Assembly (NCBI GenBank): GCA_963677785.2
Contig: CAXXDH010000003.1
Coordinates: forward strand, 310,001-374,000
DNA: 64,000 bases
Reading direction: 5' to 3'
Source of the DNA: G963665495 sp963677785
GTDB lineage: Bacteria; Desulfobacterota; Desulfovibrionia; Desulfovibrionales; Desulfovibrionaceae
Part shown: positions 16,793 through 25,931 of the stretch, piece after piece
Position numbering within the stretch: the first letter of the stretch is position 1
Layout: each line of letters begins with the position of its first letter
Program-made: the position numbers and the translations under genes
Notes under the pieces: generated by a model
Told to the model about the DNA's origin: nothing
Databases searched by the model: none
What the model saw: the letters and a program-made list of their open reading frames with translations, nothing else

Positions 16793-17815
16793 CTATTTTC
16801 CAAACGGACAGATCGGATAACGGCAGACATCGCACCCGGCGCAAAAGCCGCCGTGCCCCATGGCGACGATATCCTGCTTCGTCAACCGCTCTCCGGTCAG
16901 AAGCCTTGGTACGACCAATTCAAAAATACTGGCATTGTAATACATGACACAGCCCGGCAACCCGATGACGGGTACGCCGTCCACATAGGCCAGCATAAAC
17001 ATGGCGCCCGGAAATGTCGGGGTTCCGTAGGTGACGACTTCTCCGCCCGCTTCACGAATGCTGGACGGCGTCTGGTCGTCGGGATCCACGGACATGCCCC
17101 CGGTGCAGACCACCATGTCGACTCCCTGATCCAGGAATTCCCGGATGGCTGCGGTCGTCATACTTTTTTCATCCGAGGTGAACTTCTGGCCGGCAACCCG
17201 GCTGCCATACGCGGCGAATTTTTTGGAAACAACCGGACCGAAAGCGTCCTTGATGCGTCCGTAATAAATTTCGCTGCCCGTGGTCACCAATCCGACGCTC
17301 ATGGGAATGAAGGGTTTGACTTCAATGACGGGATGCGCCTGCGCGCAAATGGACTCGACCGCTTCCAGGCGTTCTTTTTCCACAACCAGCGGGACCACAC
17401 GGGCTCCGGCCACCGGCCTGCCCTCCGTGACCATCTGGTTGGTGTGCACGGTGGAGAGGACCACGCCCTCCTGACTATTGACTTGCGACAAAGCCTGCAC
17501 GTCGATTTTGAGCAGACCGTCATATTCCGCGGTCATGTTGATCCGCCCTTCGCAGACGTCGGTCAGGGTCAGTCCCTTTCCCATCGCCGCGGAACAAATA
17601 CGCTGGGCGGCCTCGTTTTCATGCACGAACCCGTCTTCCAGGGTCAGCACGTAGAGATTTTCCTTACCCATGCTCAAAAGTTTGGGAATGTCTTCCTCCT
17701 GGACGACATGCCCTTTCTGAAAAGCCCGCCCCTTGAATTCACCGGGCACTATTCGCGTCAAATCATGACACAGAACCATGCCAACTGCATCCTGAACGGC
17801 AACACGCTTCATCAT
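16793..17815 (-). CDS. Molybdopterin-binding (MoeA/MogA-like) protein with C-terminal cysteine cluster
   Basis: This protein of about 340 residues contains a MoCF-biosynthesis domain (SVGLVTTGSEIYYGRIKDAF, VCTGGMSVDPDDQTPSSIR, GLPGCVMYYNAS). Such domains bind molybdopterin during adenylylation or metal insertion. The N-terminal part is unlike MoeA domain I, so it is not a plain MoeA. The C-terminus ends in a cysteine group, GFCAGCDVCRYPICPFGK, which could bind a cluster or metal. The start is placed at 17815 (a second ATG follows at 17812) with AAGGAAG upstream. It is the first gene before mop and probably supports Mop cofactor insertion. A regulatory module lies about 540 bp upstream. Confidence 0.85.
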   Translation of the reverse strand: MMKRVAVQDAVGMVLCHDLTRIVPGEFKGRAFQKGHVVQEEDIPKLLSMGKENLYVLTLEDGFVHENEAAQRICSAAMGKGLTLTDVCEGRINMTAEYDGLLKIDVQALSQVNSQEGVVLSTVHTNQMVTEGRPVAGARVVPLVVEKERLEAVESICAQAHPVIEVKPFIPMSVGLVTTGSEIYYGRIKDAFGPVVSKKFAAYGSRVAGQKFTSDEKSMTTAAIREFLDQGVDMVVCTGGMSVDPDDQTPSSIREAGGEVVTYGTPTFPGAMFMLAYVDGVPVIGLPGCVMYYNASIFELVVPRLLTGERLTKQDIVAMGHGGFCAGCDVCRYPICPFGK

Positions 17816-18987
17816 TGTTGCACTTCCTTGATTCTCAGATTTAAACTCAACAGCCAAAACGAAACAGAGTCAGAGTCACCCGCAAAATAATACATTTACT
17901 TATGTATCATTTTCGAACACCGGCAATAATCAGTCGTTTATTCGGATTCGCTTCTGCAAGACCTGCGTCCCCCGACTTGTAGTTGTCCGGTCCATGAGAT
18001 CCTTCTGCAAGAGATTGATCTTTTTCTCACAATGTCCTTTACACTGCTTTCATGCCCCCAAAGACATAATAAAGTCAACAATCTTATAATCATCATTTCT
18101 CTATCGTTCCTATAACAAACAGCTCATACGAAACAAACGATGTGCCGGAAAAGACTGCGTCGGCACGCATCAGGAAATGAAGACCCGCGGCCTGAATTTT
18201 TTATATTATATCTAAAAATTCAGAAGGGTTATAGATCATTGGAAACGTGAAAGCAAAAATTGCGGCAAACCCGATCATCTTTGCTTTTGTATCCCTGATT
18301 GTAATTAGCAAAGAAGGAGCCAAGATGTTTTTTTATTTAAAACTAGCTGATTATAACACGAAAAGCCTTTCGGAAGTGACATCTTGGGACCTGATGGGGT
18401 CGTTTTTTCCCAACTTACGCACGATTTGAACCTTGATAATCTCTTTTACTCCAAAATAACAGATAGTTAACCAATAGAGTCATTATGACTCAAAAAAAAC
18501 CATATTTGGGTCAAAACAACTCATCATTTTTCTCTAACCCACCAAAAAAATTTTATTATGTTAATTTAAACATATAGCTTGTGATGTTTTTAACAAGCAT
18601 AGTCTCAATAATTATATTCACTTACCCTAAAAGTGTTTTCTATTAAAAAATTTCGGCCAGAGGTTGAAAAAAAAGAGCAGGCGTTCACGGACGGGCAACA
18701 AAAAAGTAGCTTTTTGACACAGCACAAGCATGGGACGACAACCGTCAATCGCGCCCGCCCCCCACTACTCCCCTTCATCATTTCTTTTCACTTCTGACCC
18801 TACGGACAGCCACATAGCGTAACGGCTTAACGGCTCCTACAATCCGGACATGCAATTGTTGCCCTACCGTCATTGGACGAAGCCGAATTGTAACCACATG
18901 AATAGTTTTTATCGATATATTCACTACAATTCCACCTATTCAACAGCCATAAACAATACGCAAACCGGTTAATTTTTGGAAAAAAAC
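17816..18987. other. Long AT-rich intergenic region upstream of moeA-like/mop and the beta-helix gene
   Basis: No convincing gene is visible in these 1.17 kb. The region holds the conserved regulatory module at 18359-18514 (facing the minus-strand moeA-like and mop genes) and a TATAAT-like -10 element on the minus strand at 18350-18355. A short frame after AAGGAG at 18325 would encode 34 residues but overlaps the module and looks like chance. The rest is AT-rich and featureless to my eye. Confidence 0.6.
18359..18514 (-). promoter_or_regulatory. Regulatory module A (upstream of moeA-like and mop)
   Basis: In plus-strand order the elements are CGAAAAGCCT (18359-18368), GGACCT-N4-GGGTCGTTTT (18387-18406), the perfect 15-base palindrome GAGTCATTATGACTC (18477-18491) and TATTTGGGTCAA (18503-18514). 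All four recur upstream of adh at 42561-42705. From GGACCT to GGGTCAA the length is 128 bp in both places, and the internal gaps (70 and 11 bp) are the same. GGGTC/GAGTC half-sites recur in each element, which suggests binding by one regulator with dyad symmetry. A minus-strand TATAAT follows at 18355-18350. The shared pattern is seen directly; the function is inferred. Confidence 0.65.
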
Positions 18988-21714
18988 ATGAACACACCTC
19001 TCCGCGTTCGTATGCTGCTCTTTTTTGCCGTAGCCTTGTGGGCCCTGGCGTCACCCTGCGGCGCTCTGGCAGACGACTTTGTCTGCCCGACTGACGGCAG
19101 TTTGTCCGAGATTATTACCGCCGCAAACAGCAACACAGACGACTCGAACACAATCACTTTTGCCGCGACGCAGGGCGGTATCACCGTGAGCAGCGCGATC
19201 GCCATCACCAAGGACCTGACCATCAGCGGTCCGAAAAACGCAACGCTGTCCATCACCACCGACTCGGGCAACAGGGTGTTCACCATCAACAACAGCGCGG
19301 CCGTCAGGATTGAAAATCTCACCTTCAGCGGATGCGGTTCCAACACTATTGAGGGAGGCGTGATCTCCCTCAGCGCTTCAGCGGATCTGGATGTGGACAA
19401 TTGCACCTTTACCTCCAACAAAGGCTCCAAGGGCGGTGTTATCTATGCCGCAAACGCCTCCACAATGAATATTTCAAACTGTACTTTTCAGTATAATAGC
19501 GCTCCCAACGGCAGTACAATTGCATCATACGATACCGATCTGACAATCACTACAACCATATTTCATGCTAACGTTTCCAAAGGCACTGAATCTAGGGGTG
19601 TTGTTTACTTCGACACAGGAACTTTCAATGTATCAGAATCATCTTTTATATATAATAGTTCGAATTCTTATGATCCTTATTATTACGTATATTCGGCTTA
19701 TGGAACTGTAATGACAATTTTATCAGCGGAAATAGTAATCGATCATTCAAAATTTGCATACAATACAAATGATTTCTATGGAACACGTGGTACAATATTT
19801 ACGCATAATTCTTCTTTAACTCTATCAAATAGTACCATATCAAATAATTCTATGACTGGAAGTCATTCTTCAGGTGGAGCACTATACTCAACTTGTTCAA
19901 GATTTAAATTGATAAATTCAATTTTATACAACAATACTGCTAGTCACTTCTCAGAAATAGTATCATCCTCGATTTCTAAAAATTACAAATCGTTCATATA
20001 CTCATCAACAATAATTGAAACATCAGACATAAAAACCGCATCAGTATCAATTGAATTTCAATACGAAATAATGGTCATCGCGAATAGTATTATAGCCAAC
20101 AACAGCGAAAAAACTGATATTTCCTTTTATAAAAGCACTGCAACTTTGGCGGGAGGAAATTTTTACGGCACAATCTCAACGTCATCTTCTTCGGTTACAG
20201 GCGAGGACAACTCCGGCTATACCGCCACCGAATTACAGCTGGACAGTCTCACAACCCTGTCCGACAGCTGGGCCGGGCTGCAGGTGCTGATTCCGGAAGC
20301 AGACAGTGATGTCGTCGACGCGGGCGTGGACCTGACGCAACTTTCAACGGATGCGGACATTGCAGACCTGCTGTTGGAAGACGTCCGGGGTGTTGCCCGG
20401 CCTCAACAAAACGGTTGGGATGCCGGCGCGGTGGAATTGACGCACTTCAAGGTCGCATCCAGCAGCGTCTCAAACGTGACAAGTTCGGACGCGACCGTGG
20501 TCTTCAGCGTGACGGATTCGGACACCTCGCTCACAGCCGCGGGCGTCTGCTATAACACCGACTCCGCAACCGACCCCGCGGACAAAGGCGTATGCAAAAG
20601 AACAACGCCTGAACCCGGCAAGACCAGCTTTACGTTCGCGCTCCCCGGACTGGCCGCTGAAACGAAATACTACCTCAAAGCTTATGCCACGGACGCGTCC
20701 GCGAGCGTTTACGGCGATCTGCTCCATTTCACCACCAAAGCCGCGAACAATGACAACGACAATGATGACAATGGGGATAACGGCGATAATGGCGACAATG
20801 GAGATGACGGCGATAATGGCGACGATGGAGACGATGGCGACAATGACAACGGCCCTGCTCTGGACGGTACGCTCCTGCTTTGGCGCAACGCGGACACGCA
20901 CAAGCTGGCGTATTGGCGATTGAATACGGAGGGCGTACTGAATAAGGAAACGGACGGGGCCGTGGGCCTCGTATCGGCTACGCAGCCCCTTTCCGACTCC
21001 TGGGCCATTGAAACCGTGCTGCAGGCCGGCGGCTATACCGTTCTGCTGCTGCGCAATACGGGCTCCGGACTGGTGGCCTGCTGGCGTTTGAACAGCGACG
21101 GCAGCCTGGCCAACAACATGGAATTAGTTTCAGCGGATACAACTGTTTCGAACGACTGGCGGCTGGCCGGCGCAGCCACTATCGACAATACGCCTCTGCT
21201 GATCTGGCAGAAAGACGAGACCACCGAACTTGTTGTCTGGCGGCTGACCAGCGACTGCGTCTTGAAGGACAGCTCCCAGGGGTCGGGCTGGGATCTGGTG
21301 GCGCCCGGTCAGGACGTACGCGCCAATTGGCAGGCTCTGGACGTGCTGGTCCAGGACGACGCTCCTGTGGTCTTCTGGCGCAACTCCACCACCAACCGCA
21401 TCGCGTATTGGAAATTGAACACCGACGGACAGCTGGAAGAAACTGTTGCAGGCGAGACCTGGGGCTGGGTCAACGACGGTGGCTTGTCCACGGACTGGGA
21501 CCTGGCGGACGCGCTGGAGATCAACAACACCACGACCCTGTTCTGGTGCAACGCAAGCTCGGGCAAAGTCGCGTACTGGCGCTTGAACAGCCAGTCCATT
21601 CTCCAGGATACGCAGCAGGCCAGCGGCTGGGATTTTGTTTACAACGGAGATGTGGACGCCGCCTGGAACCTGGTGGGCGCGTTCTTCCTGTTCGATACGC
21701 CCGCCCTGCTCTAG
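18988..21714 (+). CDS. Secreted parallel beta-helix protein, ended early by an amber codon
   Basis: The start at 18988 has GGA seven bases upstream and begins a signal peptide (MLLFFAVALWALASPCGALA). Residues of roughly 40-480 form a right-handed beta-helix of the polymorphic-outer-membrane/CSLREA type with many short N-rich coils, ending in a choice-of-anchor-Q-like DVRGVARPQQNGWDAGAVE. An Fn3-like domain follows (about 480-590), then an Asp/Asn/Gly linker (NDDNGDNGDNGDNGDDG) and five full Trp-rich repeats like those of the chitinase. The sixth repeat is interrupted at 21712 by TAG where the other repeats have Trp, and the frame stays open to 21840. The centre (about 19480-20170) is far more AT-rich than both ends. 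Likely an adhesin or surface protein. Confidence 0.8.
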   Translation: MNTPLRVRMLLFFAVALWALASPCGALADDFVCPTDGSLSEIITAANSNTDDSNTITFAATQGGITVSSAIAITKDLTISGPKNATLSITTDSGNRVFTINNSAAVRIENLTFSGCGSNTIEGGVISLSASADLDVDNCTFTSNKGSKGGVIYAANASTMNISNCTFQYNSAPNGSTIASYDTDLTITTTIFHANVSKGTESRGVVYFDTGTFNVSESSFIYNSSNSYDPYYYVYSAYGTVMTILSAEIVIDHSKFAYNTNDFYGTRGTIFTHNSSLTLSNSTISNNSMTGSHSSGGALYSTCSRFKLINSILYNNTASHFSEIVSSSISKNYKSFIYSSTIIETSDIKTASVSIEFQYEIMVIANSIIANNSEKTDISFYKSTATLAGGNFYGTISTSSSSVTGEDNSGYTATELQLDSLTTLSDSWAGLQVLIPEADSDVVDAGVDLTQLSTDADIADLLLEDVRGVARPQQNGWDAGAVELTHFKVASSSVSNVTSSDATVVFSVTDSDTSLTAAGVCYNTDSATDPADKGVCKRTTPEPGKTSFTFALPGLAAETKYYLKAYATDASASVYGDLLHFTTKAANNDNDNDDNGDNGDNGDNGDDGDNGDDGDDGDNDNGPALDGTLLLWRNADTHKLAYWRLNTEGVLNKETDGAVGLVSATQPLSDSWAIETVLQAGGYTVLLLRNTGSGLVACWRLNSDGSLANNMELVSADTTVSNDWRLAGAATIDNTPLLIWQKDETTELVVWRLTSDCVLKDSSQGSGWDLVAPGQDVRANWQALDVLVQDDAPVVFWRNSTTNRIAYWKLNTDGQLEETVAGETWGWVNDGGLSTDWDLADALEINNTTTLFWCNASSGKVAYWRLNSQSILQDTQQASGWDFVYNGDVDAAWNLVGAFFLFDTPALL

Positions 21715-21836
21715 CACAATCCCGATATCGGCAAGGTCGCCGTCTGGAAACTCAACGACCACGCCGATTGCGACAGCATGCAAGGGGCATATGAAAACAG
21801 TCTTGCCCCAAGCTGGAACCTTTTCGGCGAGAACGA
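20868..21836 (+). repeat. Six Trp-rich repeats shared with the chitinase
   Basis: Repeats begin with strings such as TLLLWRNADTHKLAYWRL, PLLIWQKDETTELVVWRL, PVVFWRNSTTNRIAYWKL and TTLFWCNASSGKVAYWRL, each about 50 residues and closing near a D-W motif. The sixth (from about 21700) crosses the amber codon. The same repeat type forms the C-terminus of the chitinase at 1276. Confidence 0.75.
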
Positions 21837-21840
21837 TTGA
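21712..21840 (+). other. In-frame continuation after the amber codon
   Basis: After TAG at 21712-21714 the same frame codes HNPDIGKVAVWKLNDHADC and further to SWNLFGEND, ending with TGA at 21838-21840. This completes the sixth repeat (PALL-stop-HNPDIGKVAVWKL against PLLIWQKDETTELVVW). A single G-to-A change from TGG would explain it. Confidence 0.8.
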
Positions 21841-21866
21841 ATCATCCCCCGGAATAGCACACTGAA

Positions 21867-21896
21867 ACGGCGCCGAATCCTGCGATTCCGCGCCGT
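21867..21896. terminator. Hairpin between convergent genes
   Basis: ACGGCGC and GCGCCGT enclose an inner GAATC-CTGC-GATTC stem with one mismatched pair. It lies between the end of the beta-helix gene and the stop of the response regulator gene, so it probably serves both directions, although the T tracts are weak. Confidence 0.65.
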
Positions 21897-21955
21897 TCTC
21901 TGCAATGGGTTCACCTGCCCAACGCTTTTGGACAGGCATTCCCGATTGTATGCTG

Positions 21956-23300
<1,345 letters not shown>

Positions 23301-23308
<8 letters not shown>

Positions 23309-24509
23309 TGATGCTCTCCCCGTTCGTGGGCAATGTCACAATAAAGCGAGCCCCTTTGCCCACTTCACTTTTTACTCTGATGTCCCCTTTGAGTTCTTTG
23401 AGAATATTGTAGCAGGTAGAGAGGCCTATTCCTATGCCTTTGCCCATTGGTTTTGTCGTAAAAAACGGGTCAAACAACTTGTCCATATTTTCCGGAGGTA
23501 TGCCGCAGCCCGTATCGGAGACTTCAATACATACGCCGGCTTTCTTGCGCTTGTATGTTTTCAGACGAATAACGCCGTCTTTGCCGTCCAGGGCATCCGA
23601 CGCGTTTGTCAACAGATTCAGAAAAACCTGTTTCAACTGCTGACCATTGCTATATATATGAGGCAAATTCTTATCCAAATCGACTTCCACTTTCGTACGT
23701 TGGTTTTTCTTCAGATGGTAATGGAGCAACTTGAGCGTATCGTCCACAACGTCATTGACGGATGTGGGCGACAGCGTCGCAGGGATGGGGTGGCCGAAGT
23801 TGAGCAGCACCTGAACAATGTCCCTGCAGCGGTTGCATTCCTGGAGTATGGTTCCCGTGTATTCTCTGAATTCCTTGATAACTTCCTCTGGAACCACTTT
23901 GTCCAATTTTGCCAGCCGGCGTTGGATGCCTTCCGCATAGCCTGAGATGGCCATGAGCGGATTGTTGACTTCATGGGCCACCCCGGTGGCCAGCACGCCC
24001 ACGGTGGCCATTTTTTCGTTGTGATAGTACTTGGCCTGGTATTCTTTTTCGAGGGTGACATCCCTTTTGAAAATCAGAACCCTGTGCTGCGGCAGCCCCT
24101 GCACCTTGATGGGCGAGGCTACCATTTCGAACTGCATGTTTCTGCCCTTGATGCGAAAAATAGCGGTTTCCTTGCATACGGCATTGAGCGACATGGACTT
24201 GAAGGCCGGACACTCCGGGCAGGGTGAATTGGTGTGCCGGAAAAGTTTGTAGCAGTATTTGCCCATGGGATTGGGATCGTCAAAAAGCTCGCGGAACACA
24301 TGGTTCACGGAAATGATCCGCATATCTTCCGAAAGCACCATCATCACGTCCGTGATACCGTCCAGAATTGCGGCGATTTCACGGCGATGGTTTTCGGACT
24401 CCATGTTGGCGATTTCAAGCTCCTCAAGCTTCAGCTTCAACTCCTGGTAGAAGTCCAGCTTGGTGTGCTCGATGCCGATGAGATCCTGTAGATTCGTTGA
24501 CGGGCGCAT
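23301..24509 (-). CDS. PAS-domain sensor histidine kinase (soluble)
   Basis: The protein has 402 residues and no membrane segment, so it should sense a cytoplasmic signal. A short coiled coil (residues 20-45) precedes a PAS domain (about 45-155) with four cysteines, Cys86, Cys97, Cys100 and Cys112 (SPCPECPAF), which could bind a metal or cluster or respond to redox state. The HisKA site is His179 in GVAHEVNNPLMAISGYAEG, followed by the ATPase domain with N, G1 (DTGCGIPPEN) and G2 (GKGIGIGLST) boxes. It overlaps the regulator gene downstream by 8 bp and touches the Fe-ADH stop codon (TAATG). The signal may be an alcohol, an aldehyde or redox poise; that is inference. Confidence 0.92.
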
Positions 24510-25651
24510 TACCAGGCCTTCTCACATATGGACAGCAGGTCTTCCCAACTGGCGTAACGAGGGTTGGTCACATGGCAGGCGTCCAGCGTGGCCACCTGGC
24601 AGATTGTTTTCAGTTTGGACTGATCCGGAACCAGCTCACTAAGCCGCGTATTGACTCCCAGATCGTCAAACAGCCTTTCCAGTTTTTCTATGCCGAACAG
24701 AGCGGCCTTTTCATCCGAACAGACCCGGTTCCCTTCCACGATCCGGCCGATGGCCCCCATGCGTTTGGGGCAGGCCGGGAGATTGAAACGCATGACCTCG
24801 GGCAGAAGCGTCGGATGCACGAGCCCGTGCAGTACGTCGTAAATGCCGCCCAGCGAGTGGGCCAGACCGTGCAAAATACCCAGTCCCGCGTTGCTGAAAG
24901 CCATTCCGGCCGAGGTGCTGGCGATGGAGAGCTGTTCCAGGGCTTTCAGATCGCGGTCCAGCACCGCGGGCTTGATGTTGTCGATGATCAGCTCCACGGC
25001 CCGCAGGGTGTGGATTTCGGTAAATGGCGAGGACAGCCTGGAGACATAGGACTCGATGGCATGCGCCAGGGCGTCGATGGCCGAGGCGATAATCAGACTC
25101 TCGCTCTTGGTGATCAGAATGCTCGGATCAATGATGGAAATATTGGGTACCAGCGAACGGCTGATGATCGACATCTTCACTTCGCGTTCCACATCCGTGA
25201 TGATGCAGAACTGCGTGGTATCGGATCCGCTCCCGGCCGTACTGGGCATAAAAATCATGGGAGGCAGCGGACGGATGACTTTGTTGGCGCCTTCGTAATC
25301 CCGGATATGGCCGCCGTTGCCCACGATGATGCCGATGCCCTTGGCCGTGTCCATGGGGCTGCCGCCGCCGAGGCAGATGATGACGTCGCAGCCTTCTTCG
25401 AGGTAGATACGGGCGCCCTCATGCACCTGGTAATCGCGCGGATTGGATACAACGTTGTTGTAATACACGCATTCGAGCTTGTCCCTGTCGAGAATATCCT
25501 TGACACGGTCCACCCATCCGGAATTTTCCAGGCCTTTGTCGCTGACGAAAAAAATCCGGTCGGCACCCACACGCCGCGCGCAGGGAGCCAAATGCTTGAT
25601 ACTTCCGTACCCGAAAATAATATCGGGTATAGCGAATTTTGTCGTCAACAT
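24509..25651 (-). CDS. Iron-containing alcohol dehydrogenase
   Basis: This is a group III NAD(P)-dependent dehydrogenase of 380 residues. The nucleotide-binding GGGSPMDTAKG and the family motif are present. The metal ligands are Asp and His in DALAHAIESY, His in HGLAHSLGG and His in HGLVHPTLLP. In the last motif the usual Asn after HG-x-x is replaced by His. It shares about the same fold as the adh product at 41232 but is clearly distinct. It heads an operon with the sensor kinase and the NtrC-type regulator. It may be a second alcohol dehydrogenase or act on a different aldehyde or alcohol. The upstream 280 bp is AT-rich and lacks the conserved module seen before adh. Confidence 0.93.
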   Translation of the reverse strand: MLTTKFAIPDIIFGYGSIKHLAPCARRVGADRIFFVSDKGLENSGWVDRVKDILDRDKLECVYYNNVVSNPRDYQVHEGARIYLEEGCDVIICLGGGSPMDTAKGIGIIVGNGGHIRDYEGANKVIRPLPPMIFMPSTAGSGSDTTQFCIITDVEREVKMSIISRSLVPNISIIDPSILITKSESLIIASAIDALAHAIESYVSRLSSPFTEIHTLRAVELIIDNIKPAVLDRDLKALEQLSIASTSAGMAFSNAGLGILHGLAHSLGGIYDVLHGLVHPTLLPEVMRFNLPACPKRMGAIGRIVEGNRVCSDEKAALFGIEKLERLFDDLGVNTRLSELVPDQSKLKTICQVATLDACHVTNPRYASWEDLLSICEKAW

Positions 25652-25931
25652 TTCCAGCCAATCTCCTTGCTATACCGACGGAACTTCCATCTCAACGTTC
25701 AGTTTCTGATGTATTGTCTCAACTCCCTGCCGGGATTATGATCACTCCAAACCGCTTGCACTACTTGTCATGATTTATGAATAGTACAAGACCAACAGAA
25801 AAGATACTATTATCCACTTGCCATTTTTCAGTGAACAATTTTCCTTTATTTTTTAGAAATAATCATTTTATAGAGAGCAATCATTCATAGAAACACCACA
25901 TGCAATCATCCTGAAATGTACCGGTATCTCT

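Noticed and set aside
18325..18429. A small frame of 34 codons with AAGGAG upstream
   Set aside because: It overlaps the conserved module A, and the corresponding place in module B has no such frame, so the DNA conservation is better explained by regulation.
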